From Bacillota bacterium (lineage in GTDB: Bacteria; Bacillota; Syntrophomonadia; Syntrophomonadales; Syntrophomonadaceae), in the NCBI GenBank assembly GCA_017861475.1, contig JAGFXV010000008.1, positions 1 to 15,126 of the forward strand: a stretch of DNA of 15,126 nt, written 5' to 3'. The position numbers and the translations under genes were made by a program. This document shows, one piece after another, positions 1 to 7,159 of the stretch. The notes under the pieces were generated by a model. It searched no databases. It was not told the DNA's origin and saw nothing but the letters and a program-made list of their open reading frames with translations. How positions within the stretch are numbered: the first letter of the stretch is position 1; each line of letters starts with the position of its first letter.

Positions 1-199
1 CTTCGCCCAGGACCGGATTGTCATTGATCATTTTGATCATGCTGATGCCGGAGGGACCTCGCAATACGCCCACATCGATACTGATGTTCTCGACTTTGGT
101 TTGAGGAGCGGGTTGCTTTTCCGGTTGGCTGCGCGCACAGCCTCCCGCGGCGACAAGCAGAACAAAGGTCAAAAGCCCGGCAAGGAAACGTTTTTTCAA
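1..199 (-). CDS. Putative ABC-transporter substrate-binding lipoprotein, N-terminal part only
   Basis: The first 66 codons of a minus-strand gene lie in the window; the rest is beyond position 1. The start is taken as TTG at 199-197, because AAGGGG sits 8 nt upstream and no better in-frame start is present. The product begins MKKRFLAGLLTFVLLVAAGG followed by Cys21, which is a basic n-region, a hydrophobic core and a plausible lipobox (AGG|C) for lipid anchoring outside the membrane. A Gln/Pro/Lys-rich linker follows, and then a beta-strand start containing VGVLRGPSGISMIKM. That last stretch resembles the beginning of NMT1/Thi5-type ABC substrate-binding proteins, which often open with a 'KGPTGMGMVKLM'-like segment. 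The lipoprotein call is firm. The solute-binding role is inferred from this short resemblance, and the substrate is unknown. The gene diverges from the NYN-domain gene at 374. Confidence 0.62.
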   Translation of the reverse strand, partial: MKKRFLAGLLTFVLLVAAGGCARSQPEKQPAPQTKVENISIDVGVLRGPSGISMIKMINDNPVLGE

Positions 200-238
200 T
201 GGTAAGACCCCTTCCCTGATGTTTTCAATATTGGATAT

Positions 239-267
239 ATTCTATGACAGAAAACGATACTTAACAA
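239..267 (-). promoter_or_regulatory. Candidate sigma-A promoter of the lipoprotein gene
   Basis: Read on the minus strand, TTGTTA (267-262) and TAGAAT (244-239) are separated by exactly 17 bp. They lie about 40 bp upstream of the TTG start at 199. The match is read by eye only. Confidence 0.45.
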
Positions 268-305
268 GCAGTAACACGCAATGGTTCGTGAATCGTTAAC
301 ATGGT

Positions 306-335
306 TTGACGTTGCGGATATGGTATTGATATGAT
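306..335 (+). promoter_or_regulatory. Candidate sigma-A promoter of the NYN/LOTUS gene
   Basis: TTGACG (306-311) and TATGAT (330-335) are separated by 18 bp. They lie 38 bp upstream of the ATG at 374. The gene's ribosome binding site GAGGAA is at 362-367. Confidence 0.55.
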
Positions 336-373
336 AGTAACAAGATAAAAATATAAGCAGTGAGGAAACTTAA

Positions 374-1123
374 ATGGAAAACGACAGGAAGATTGCGGTA
401 TTGATTGACGCTGACAATGTATCAGAGAAATATATCAAATTTATTTTCGATGAAATCTCCAACCACGGGACACCGACCTACAAGAGGATCTACGGAGATT
501 GGACCAAGCCGCAGCTGGCTTCATGGAAAACGGTGCTGCTGAACTACTCGATTACCCCGATCCAACAGTACAGCTATACCACCGGAAAAAATTCCACCGA
601 CTCCGCATTGATCATCGATGCCATGGATATTCTTTATTCCGGTCATGTGGACGGTTTTTGCATTGTTTCCAGCGACAGTGATTTCACCAAACTGGCTGCC
701 CGGCTCCGGGAAGCTGGCATGTATGTGGTCGGGATGGGGGAGAAGAAAACACCCATGCCTTTCATTTCCGCCTGTGAATTGTTTAAATATCTGGAAGTTC
801 TGGCTCCTTTGCCGGCCGATTCCGGTCAGACCGGCGGCATTGTGAAAACCGACAAGACAGATACGCCCAAAGAAAGTATGGCCAGTCTGGACGAATTGAT
901 CCAAGCCATAAAAGTTATCGTGACCGAGAGTTCCGATGAAGACGGATGGGCATTTTTAGGCGAGGTAGGGAAGAAGCTGAACAAACGTTATCCTGATTTT
1001 GACACCAGAAACTACGGGTATGCCAAGCTTACCCCCTTTATTTCTTCCCTGAAGCAGTTTGAGATCCAATCGCGCAAATCGAGCCGCCCCCACATCACCC
1101 ATAAATACATCAGGAATAAGTAG
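374..1123 (+). CDS. NYN (LabA/DUF88-like) ribonuclease domain protein with C-terminal OST-HTH/LOTUS domain
   Basis: A 249-residue cytoplasmic protein. Residues 5-140 form a NYN domain, the PIN-like nuclease fold. The acidic metal-binding set is visible: Asp12 and Asp14 in VLIDADN, Asp76 in NSTDSALIIDAMD, and Asp101 and Asp103 in SSDSDF. The family is expected to cleave or bind RNA with Mg2+, though many bacterial members have no known substrate. After a polar linker (about 145-170), residues 171-245 look like an OST-HTH/LOTUS winged-helix domain (LDELIQAI, GWAFLGEVGKKL, NYGYAKLTPFI), a module that binds RNA, including G-rich or G-quadruplex RNA, in studied cases. The start ATG has GAGGAA 6 nt upstream and a good promoter further up. 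The gene appears monocistronic and ends inside a REP-like palindrome. Domain assignment is confident; the biological role is not known. Confidence 0.88.
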   Translation: MENDRKIAVLIDADNVSEKYIKFIFDEISNHGTPTYKRIYGDWTKPQLASWKTVLLNYSITPIQQYSYTTGKNSTDSALIIDAMDILYSGHVDGFCIVSSDSDFTKLAARLREAGMYVVGMGEKKTPMPFISACELFKYLEVLAPLPADSGQTGGIVKTDKTDTPKESMASLDELIQAIKVIVTESSDEDGWAFLGEVGKKLNKRYPDFDTRNYGYAKLTPFISSLKQFEIQSRKSSRPHITHKYIRNK

Positions 1124-1169
1124 AGTGACAGGGGGACGGGGTGTCAACAACCCCGTCCCCCTGTCACTC
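1123..1169. repeat. REP-like palindrome, short form
   Basis: Perfectly complementary 19-nt arms (1123-1141 and 1151-1169) surround a 9-nt loop. The outer arm begins GAGTGACAGGGGGACGGGG. The last base of the NYN gene's TAG stop is the first base of the repeat. The 28 nt at 1142-1169 are identical to 10726-10753 in the second, longer copy, so this is a dispersed family and not a chance hairpin. It has no T-run of its own. It may protect the mRNA 3' end or stall polymerase before the terminator downstream. Confidence 0.85.
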
Positions 1170-1189
1170 ACCTGTAAATATTGGCATCC

Positions 1190-1230
1190 AACCCGCTGGC
1201 AGGTCCCAATCCCTGGCAGCGGGTTTTTTT
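1190..1230 (+). terminator. Rho-independent terminator after the NYN/LOTUS gene
   Basis: AACCCGCTG (1190-1198) pairs with CAGCGGGTT (1217-1225). A G-G mismatch is followed by four further pairs (CAGG 1200-1203 with CCTG 1212-1215). The hairpin is followed directly by seven T residues (1224-1230). This is the classic layout for rightward transcription. Confidence 0.85.
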
Positions 1231-1308
1231 AAGCATACCCCATTTTATGCAGGCCTGGCTGCGTATTCTATATAGCATGCCAAATAAAAGGGCAAAAGGG
1301 GAATTGTT

Positions 1309-1488
1309 GTGACGGAAAGAAATACCATCGTTTTTGCAGATGGACAAATAATCGAAAATTTGAAGGAACTAATCAATATTGCGACAGACAATCATATGAG
1401 GATCATCATAAACGAAGACAAGGCTGTATTGGTTAGAATTTCGTCCCGGGATGAAAATGACGGCGATCAAGAAAATGGCTGCCGATAG
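1309..1488 (+). CDS. Small hypothetical protein, 59 residues
   Basis: An open frame of 60 codons with a GTG start at 1309 and a TAG stop at 1486-1488. AAGGGG at 1296-1301 lies 7 nt upstream, a proper ribosome binding site that favours a real gene. The predicted protein starts MTERNTIVFADGQIIENLKE. It has an amphipathic helix (about 13-28), then a short strand pair with alternating hydrophobics (MRIIINEDKAVLVRIS, 30-45), and ends in an acidic, polar tail. It has no signal peptide or membrane segment. The helix plus beta-hairpin faintly recalls small Clostridia proteins of the YezD/DUF2292 type, but I do not recognise the family. It lies alone between the terminator at 1190-1230 and the convergent kinase gene, with a 11-nt gap. 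I found no convincing promoter. Confidence 0.5.
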   Translation: MTERNTIVFADGQIIENLKELINIATDNHMRIIINEDKAVLVRISSRDENDGDQENGCR

Positions 1489-1500
1489 CCCTGTCACTCT
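1489..1500. repeat. Half copy of the REP-like palindrome
   Basis: CCCTGTCACTCT matches the outer end of the two full palindromes (1160-1169, 10744-10754) but has no second arm. It fills the gap between the small gene and the kinase gene and abuts the kinase stop codon. It could be the stub of a decayed REP. At 12 bases a chance match is possible. Confidence 0.4.
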
Positions 1501-4415
1501 CACCTTTGTTCGATTTCCTGAAGGGTCCGGCGAAGTTCCGACTCAAATTGCTTATGCAGCTGGGTAATTTCTGCGTTGTTTTTTTCACTCAGGGATTTCT
1601 GCAATTCTACGGCTGTGGTATGCAATTTTTTGGCGCCAATATTACCGGAACTGCCTTTGATTTTATGAACGATCTGGACAGCTTCCTGGTAATCAGCTTT
1701 AAAAATATCTTCCTGCAGAAGCTGTGAAACAGACTCATTTTCTTTATAAAATTCCTTTAAGACCATTTCATATAAATCGTTTCTTCCACCCAGTAGTCTA
1801 AGTCCGGCTTCCACATCCAGGGCAGCTTCTTTATCCAGGGTAGCGGCAATTTGTTCTACACTTTCTTTAGCAATTGCGGGAGTATCTTGCTGTGATTTAA
1901 TCACTCCGATAACGGTTGCTACGAATTTATCCGGGTCGAAGGGCTTGCTGACATAGTAATCGATGCCTACACTATGACATCGTTCTTCGATTCCGGTAAT
2001 GGCGTCGGCGGTCATGGCTATGATAGGAATTTTATCGTTTTTATCCCGGATAAGGGCAGTTGCTTCGAAGCCATCCAACACGGGCATATGCAGATCCATC
2101 AGGATCGCATCCAGATCTTGCTGGTGGGCGAGGAAGAAATCAAAACCTTCCTGACCGTTTTCAGCAATAGAAGCTCTGAATCCTGCTTGTTCCAAAATGG
2201 TTTGGGCAATAAATTGATTGGTTTTATTATCCTCCACGATCAGCACATGATAGGGATAATCTACAGATAGTTTTTCAGAATCGGGAGCCAGTATGGACTT
2301 ACCGTGAATATCCAGCATTTCAAAATTAAAGATTTCAACGATGGCGTTATAAAGAACGGAAGGCAGAACCGGCTTATTGATGGCAAAATCGATCTGCGCA
2401 GTTTCGACCGCTTCGTGCAGGTCTGCTCTGGTCAAAGGGATCATCATTATGCATTTGGGCATTTCCTCAGGAGGTGACCAGGCCTGTTTCCAGAAGTTAA
2501 AGAATTCAATTCCGCCTTTATCCGGGGTTTCAAAGTCGATGATAAACAGATTGTACGGCTGCTTGTTTTCTGTGCTCGTCAGCTCGATCATTCTCATCGC
2601 TTCCGCTTCAGAAGCAGCGAAGTCGGCGGCAATAGAAAAAGACCGCAAATATTTTCTCAGTAATTCAGAACCAAAAGTGCTTTTTTCAATAACCAAAGCA
2701 TGCAGGTTTTGAAAATAAACGGATTTGATTTGACTGTTTTCTTCTATGAACTGAGCTAATTGTGCTTCCAGGGTAAGCTGAATAGTGAAGATGGAGCCTT
2801 GTCCCGGAGTACTATCAACTTTGATATCACCGCCCATTAAATCCAGCAGATTTTTGGCAATGGACAATCCCAACCCGGTCCCGCCAAAACGTCTGTTGAT
2901 GCTGGATTCTCCCTGGTCAAACGGCTTGAATATCTGCTTGACCTGATCTTCTGACATGCCAATACCGGTATCTTTGATCACAAACTGCAGCGTACACATA
3001 TTCTGCTCTTTGTTGGCAAGATGGACGGATAATGTAACCATTCCCTGCTGGGTAAACTTGACTGCATTGTTGACAATGTTTAATAAAACCTGTCCGATCC
3101 TGGTGGGATCACCAATGTATATTTCCGGCATGTCAGGGTCTTTCTCCAGAGAAAAATCAATGCCCTGTTCTTCAATTTTAAAAGAGACGATGTTGATCAT
3201 TTCTCCCAGAAGTTTGTCCAGGTTAAAAGAAATATGTTCTATTTCTATTTTTCCTGCTTCAATTTTGGAAAAATCCAGAATGTCATTGATGATGGCCAGC
3301 ATGTTGTTTGATGCTTCGGTTATTTTATCCAGATAATTTTTTTGGGTCACATTTATATCGGTCTTTTTCAGCAGATAAGCCATCCCTATTATAGCGTTCA
3401 AAGGGGTTCTGATCTCATGTGACATTCTGGCCAGGAATAATGATTTAACCTGATTGGCGGATTCCGCTTCGTCTTTGGCAATTTTCAATTCGTCCTGGAT
3501 CGCTTTCCTTTTAACGATTTCCTTGTGCAGGCGTAAAATCCAGAAAAAAGAAACCATCAATGCAAAGGCAATGACTGAACCGACCATGCCGGCGATTTTT
3601 ATCAGCCTGCTATAATCGGTATTATCATCAACACCGATCCACTTATCTGTTATTGCTAATTTTTCTTCTTCGGTAATGTTTGACAAAGCCTTGTTTAATA
3701 TACTCACTAATATCGGCCAATCGGTCCGTACCGCGAAACACAAAGATTTCTCCTCTTCATCTTTCATCTTTATATATTTTAAATCAGTAAAGCCATAGGA
3801 TTTGATCAAATAGTTGGAAGTGGCCAGGTTGCCAATAAAAGCGGTTTCTTCTCCGGAGGCAACCGCACGCAGGGCGTCTTCAACATTGGTATACAGATGC
3901 AGTTTAATTTCCGGATAGCCAAGCAGGAAACTATGATGGGAACTGTCTTTTTGCACCGCTACCGATTTGTTTTTTAGATCATCCAGGGAATTGATCGAAG
4001 AGTTGTCTTCCTTGACATAGATGACACGCTGAAAGGTGTAATAGGGTTGGGAAAATATAAAATATCTTTCCCGTTCACTGGTCCGGGCAACACAGGGCAA
4101 TGCATCCAGCTCTCTTGTTACTGCTTTCTCATAGGCTTCCGGCCAGGTCAGATCGGGGGCGACTGTCATTTTTAAGCCGGTCTGTTCACTGATAAGTTTG
4201 ATATAATCTGCTGCAATTCCTTTGTAAACCCCATCGGAATCAATAAATTCGTAGGGAATGAATTTGGGATCAACCCCCAGACGGATTTCGGGATGAGCGG
4301 CAATGAATTCCTTTTCTTCCGGGGTCAGTTCAAGACTTTGGGAGGATGCCAACGAAATGACCGGGGAAATTAAAATCATCAGAATTGCAATCGTCAAAAT
4401 CCTGATCAATTTCAT
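1500..4415 (-). CDS. Hybrid sensor histidine kinase: periplasmic SBP_3 domain, TM, HisKA, HATPase, two REC, HPt
   Basis: A 971-residue membrane kinase with EvgS/BvgS-like architecture. Residues 1-23 are a signal segment. Residues 30-262 are a family-3 solute-binding domain, typical of amino-acid-type ligands, ending in the usual ITDKWIG. A transmembrane helix covers about 273-294, and a short coiled stretch leads into HisKA with His333 in SHEIRTPLN. The ATPase domain shows the N-box (NIVNNAVKF, 446-454), DTGIG (482-486) and GGTGLGL (511-517). The first receiver (about 570-695) keeps Asp627 and Lys681 but lacks the acidic pair, having LVIEKS instead, so it may not be phosphorylated. The second receiver (723-840) is intact: Glu728/Asp729, Asp774, Thr802 and Lys824. 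The HPt domain has His917 in VHKIKGSSGNIG. GGAAGGGG lies 8 nt before the ATG. It is the last gene of a three-gene operon, 20 nt after the HD-GYP gene. The likely relay is His333-Asp774-His917, then the HD-GYP receiver; this route is inferred. Confidence 0.93.
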   Translation of the reverse strand: MKLIRILTIAILMILISPVISLASSQSLELTPEEKEFIAAHPEIRLGVDPKFIPYEFIDSDGVYKGIAADYIKLISEQTGLKMTVAPDLTWPEAYEKAVTRELDALPCVARTSERERYFIFSQPYYTFQRVIYVKEDNSSINSLDDLKNKSVAVQKDSSHHSFLLGYPEIKLHLYTNVEDALRAVASGEETAFIGNLATSNYLIKSYGFTDLKYIKMKDEEEKSLCFAVRTDWPILVSILNKALSNITEEEKLAITDKWIGVDDNTDYSRLIKIAGMVGSVIAFALMVSFFWILRLHKEIVKRKAIQDELKIAKDEAESANQVKSLFLARMSHEIRTPLNAIIGMAYLLKKTDINVTQKNYLDKITEASNNMLAIINDILDFSKIEAGKIEIEHISFNLDKLLGEMINIVSFKIEEQGIDFSLEKDPDMPEIYIGDPTRIGQVLLNIVNNAVKFTQQGMVTLSVHLANKEQNMCTLQFVIKDTGIGMSEDQVKQIFKPFDQGESSINRRFGGTGLGLSIAKNLLDLMGGDIKVDSTPGQGSIFTIQLTLEAQLAQFIEENSQIKSVYFQNLHALVIEKSTFGSELLRKYLRSFSIAADFAASEAEAMRMIELTSTENKQPYNLFIIDFETPDKGGIEFFNFWKQAWSPPEEMPKCIMMIPLTRADLHEAVETAQIDFAINKPVLPSVLYNAIVEIFNFEMLDIHGKSILAPDSEKLSVDYPYHVLIVEDNKTNQFIAQTILEQAGFRASIAENGQEGFDFFLAHQQDLDAILMDLHMPVLDGFEATALIRDKNDKIPIIAMTADAITGIEERCHSVGIDYYVSKPFDPDKFVATVIGVIKSQQDTPAIAKESVEQIAATLDKEAALDVEAGLRLLGGRNDLYEMVLKEFYKENESVSQLLQEDIFKADYQEAVQIVHKIKGSSGNIGAKKLHTTAVELQKSLSEKNNAEITQLHKQFESELRRTLQEIEQR

Positions 4416-4435
4416 GTCTTACGCCCCTTCCCAAT

Positions 4436-5512
4436 TTAGATTGGTTTGAAGGTACTGCTGATTACTTTGATGATCTTTTCGATTTCCAGAAAAGCATCCA
4501 CGATATTGGGATCAAATGATTTGCCTTTTTCCTCCTGCAGGAATTGCAAAGCTGCTTCATGTTTATATGGGGGTTTGTATACTCTTCGGCTGATAATGGC
4601 GTCATATACATCAATAACTGCCATTAATCGCCCGGGAAAAGGAATATCGCTGCCTTTCAACTGATTGGGATAGCCGCTGCCGTCATACTTCTCATGATGG
4701 GCACCGGCAATTTCTATGGCGGTTTTTATGAACGGGACGGTCAGGTTGTCGTCATTTCCCAACTGCAAGGCTTCAACTCCGAAAGCAGAATGCTTTTTCA
4801 TAATTTCAAACTCGTCACGGTCAAGCGGCCCCGGTTTTAATAAAATACAGTCAGGTATGCCTACTTTACCAATATCGTGCAGCGGCGCTGTATCAAAAAG
4901 TTCTTTGATATACGCTTCCGTGAGGATGTTTTCATACGCTGCTTTGGTACTCAAATGTTCGCACAGGGTTTTCATGATCCATTGGGTTCTTTTGGCATGA
5001 TTGCTGGACTCAATATGTCGTTTTTCCAATAGAGTCACCAGCGCATGGATGGACACATCCCGGGTTATGGACAATTCTTTGGTTCTTTCCTGGACGGTTT
5101 TTTCCAGCATGGCATTATATTGTTGCAGTTGCTGGCGGGCGTTGCGCAGATGTGTATGGATCTCTATCCTTTTGCGCAGTGATTGAATATTGATCGGTTT
5201 GCGGATATAGTCCAAGGCTCCCATATCCAGACCTTTTATTTCATTTTCCAATTCATCATGGTTGGTGAGGATCAGGACAGCGATATTCTTGTAAACAGGA
5301 TGTTTTTGCATGGCTTCCAATACTTCAAAGCCGTTCATACGCGGCATGTTTATATCCAGGATCATAATGTCGATATCAGGGTATTCTTGCAGCTTTTCCA
5401 TGGCCTCCAATCCGTCATGGGCAGTCAATAAATTATAGTCGTCCAGAATACTTTTGATCAGGGCTACATCCACATTGGAATCATCTACGACCATGATTTT
5501 GGTATGCAACAT
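4436..5512 (-). CDS. Response regulator with REC and HD-GYP domains (RpfG-like c-di-GMP phosphodiesterase)
   Basis: A 358-residue cytoplasmic protein. Residues 5-120 are a receiver domain with Asp10/Asp11, phosphoacceptor Asp53 in ILDINMP, Thr83 and Lys105 (KPI). A coiled-coil linker (about 120-148) leads to an HD-GYP domain (about 150-345). Catalytic motifs are present: His171 in the first metal-binding segment, HD at 212-213 in APLHDIGK, and HHEKYDGSGYP at 272-282, which is the GYP signature. The family hydrolyses c-di-GMP to pGpG or GMP. AAAGGAGT lies 8 nt before the ATG. It sits between the solute-binding lipoprotein (27-nt gap) and the hybrid kinase (20-nt gap), so it is almost certainly the kinase's output partner. 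Its effect on motility, biofilm or sporulation cannot be read from the sequence. Confidence 0.93.
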   Translation of the reverse strand: MLHTKIMVVDDSNVDVALIKSILDDYNLLTAHDGLEAMEKLQEYPDIDIMILDINMPRMNGFEVLEAMQKHPVYKNIAVLILTNHDELENEIKGLDMGALDYIRKPINIQSLRKRIEIHTHLRNARQQLQQYNAMLEKTVQERTKELSITRDVSIHALVTLLEKRHIESSNHAKRTQWIMKTLCEHLSTKAAYENILTEAYIKELFDTAPLHDIGKVGIPDCILLKPGPLDRDEFEIMKKHSAFGVEALQLGNDDNLTVPFIKTAIEIAGAHHEKYDGSGYPNQLKGSDIPFPGRLMAVIDVYDAIISRRVYKPPYKHEAALQFLQEEKGKSFDPNIVDAFLEIEKIIKVISSTFKPI

Positions 5513-5539
5513 TTTGCTACACTCCTTTACACATTACAT

Positions 5540-6847
5540 CTACGGGGTTGTTAATGCTTCATTGCCTTTTGTTTCAATCATTGTCAGGAAGTCATCAATA
5601 CTGATTTCCGACTTCATTACTTGATGCAGTCCGGGGGCATAGTATTTATCCTTTACAGTTTGCCATTTTGGTACCGGTACATCGACGCTGGGACGTTTGA
5701 AACCCTGTAAAAAGGGAATATATTGCGGGTATTTTTTGAAAACCAGACTATCTGCCAGATCCTTGCGGACCGGAACTCTGAATGGATAATAGGCATCATG
5801 TTCAGGACTATATTCCCCGTCCATGATTTTTTCCTGAGCGGGTTTGGAAATAAGAAAACGGATAAAATCCATGGCTGCATCTTTATCATCGTCACTCATG
5901 TTTTTGGGCAGGGATAACATCATGGGGCCTACTTCAGAATACAAACCGATATCTTCCGGAGCGATAACGCCCACTTCAAAGGGATTACCATTCTGGGCAA
6001 TATCAGATACACCCCAGGGACCCTGAAACTCGAAGGCGACCTGCTGCTTTCTGAAACATTCCATCACTTCTGTCCCGGAATGATCGACCCATCCGGCTTG
6101 CGCGTGTGCTCCCAAAACGTTTTTATAAAAATTCAGCGCCTGCTTTGATTTTTCGTTATTGACGGTTACTCTGGTACCGGACTCGTCAATCAAACTGGAA
6201 CCAAATCCGTAAATAAACTGGTTGACCATCCAGGAAACATCATTATGATCGGCACCCACCAATCCTACTCCGCGAGCGTCGGTTTTGGCTTCGACCTGTT
6301 TCATAGCCTCGACCCATGAATCAAGATTTTTAACGGAATTGGCATCGACACCCGCCTGGGTCAGTAGATCCTGGTTATAAATCAGGCAGATCGAATGTCC
6401 CAGCCAGGGAATGCCATAGGTTGAACCATTGACTTGGCCAAGTTTGAATAATTGCGGATAAAAAATGCTGCTCTCTTTCGCAAAGGGATCTGACAAATCT
6501 GCCAGATATCCTAGTCCTCCAAAATACTGTACATAACGATAGGGCAGCATATAAATTATTTTTGACTGGTCTTCTTGCATCAGTTTCTCAATCGCTGCAA
6601 GATCTTCATCGCCGCTGAGCAGACTGATTTTACATGATTTTTTGTTTTGGGCATTATATAAATCAATAATTTTTTGAATCGCTTCGCCGCGTCCGGAATA
6701 TGACTTCCAGGTAATTCTGAAATCGATGGTTTTTTCAGGGGGATGGTTGGTGCTGGTGGTTTTATCATTTGTGCAGGCAACATTAGAAAAAGGAAATATC
6801 AGCACAAGGATGATTACACATAGCTGCTTAAGACACTTATTTTTCAC
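5540..6847 (-). CDS. Extracellular solute-binding protein family 1 lipoprotein, no permease partner
   Basis: A 435-residue exported lipoprotein. The start is GTG at 6847. The upstream ATGs on this strand run into early stops, and GGAAGGG lies 11 nt before the GTG, slightly far. Residues 1-24 form a signal peptide ending VA|C with Cys25 as the lipid site; the -3 residue is Asn, which is unusual for a lipobox. The mature part follows the family-1 sugar-type binding fold: an N-terminal ITWKSYSGRGEAIQKIIDLYN, a mid-region YGIPWLGHSICLIYNQDLL (the family's 'GIP...LYYNKDLF' region), the GPWGVSDI strand, and the C-terminal DFIRFLISKPAQEKI helix. Family members normally deliver sugars or peptides to an ABC transporter, but none is next to it. 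It leads an operon with the HD-GYP regulator and hybrid kinase, so a sensory role as a ligand-presenting protein is inferred. The ligand is unknown. Confidence 0.88.
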   Translation of the reverse strand: MKNKCLKQLCVIILVLIFPFSNVACTNDKTTSTNHPPEKTIDFRITWKSYSGRGEAIQKIIDLYNAQNKKSCKISLLSGDEDLAAIEKLMQEDQSKIIYMLPYRYVQYFGGLGYLADLSDPFAKESSIFYPQLFKLGQVNGSTYGIPWLGHSICLIYNQDLLTQAGVDANSVKNLDSWVEAMKQVEAKTDARGVGLVGADHNDVSWMVNQFIYGFGSSLIDESGTRVTVNNEKSKQALNFYKNVLGAHAQAGWVDHSGTEVMECFRKQQVAFEFQGPWGVSDIAQNGNPFEVGVIAPEDIGLYSEVGPMMLSLPKNMSDDDKDAAMDFIRFLISKPAQEKIMDGEYSPEHDAYYPFRVPVRKDLADSLVFKKYPQYIPFLQGFKRPSVDVPVPKWQTVKDKYYAPGLHQVMKSEISIDDFLTMIETKGNEALTTP

Positions 6848-7159
6848 TCATGTCTCATCCCTTCCAAAATATAACTTATATTACGCATAAATGGTAAATT
6901 TTGTGCAGAAACGATATATTCTTTCATAATATTCTAACATATATAAATTATGGACTGAACAAAATATTGGAAATATATTTACTTGTCTTTCAAATCTAAA
7001 ATATAGTAAAAACATGATGCTCTTCATCATTCCTTCATAAAAAACCTGCATAATTATACCTATAGAAACCAATCGCTCCCATTCAATTCAAAGTTAAACC
7101 ATTTTTAATACAGATTCGTCTAAGGAGTATTAATTAATTTATTTAAGGGAGGTCATCTT
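6848..7159. other. AT-rich divergent intergenic region
   Basis: 312 bp separate the signalling operon (leftward) from the export operon (rightward). The region is very AT-rich with many TATAAT-like strings on both strands, so no single promoter can be chosen by eye. The clearest element is the ribosome binding site AAGGGAGGT (7145-7153), 6 nt before the TTG at 7160. A second AAGGAG at 7121-7126 has no usable start behind it. I saw no strong hairpin, terminator or long open frame. Confidence 0.6.

Noticed and set aside
521..904. Minus-strand open frame of 127 codons inside the NYN gene
   Set aside because: Antisense to conserved NYN motifs, with no recognisable domain and no proper start region.
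1123..1169. Short REP-like hairpin as the NYN gene's intrinsic terminator
   Set aside because: It lacks a T-tract, while a textbook terminator follows at 1190-1230.
5540..6847. The family-1 binding protein as part of the neighbouring export (MacAB-like) operon
   Set aside because: It is on the opposite strand, separated by a 312-bp divergent region, and MacB-type exporters do not use such import binding proteins.
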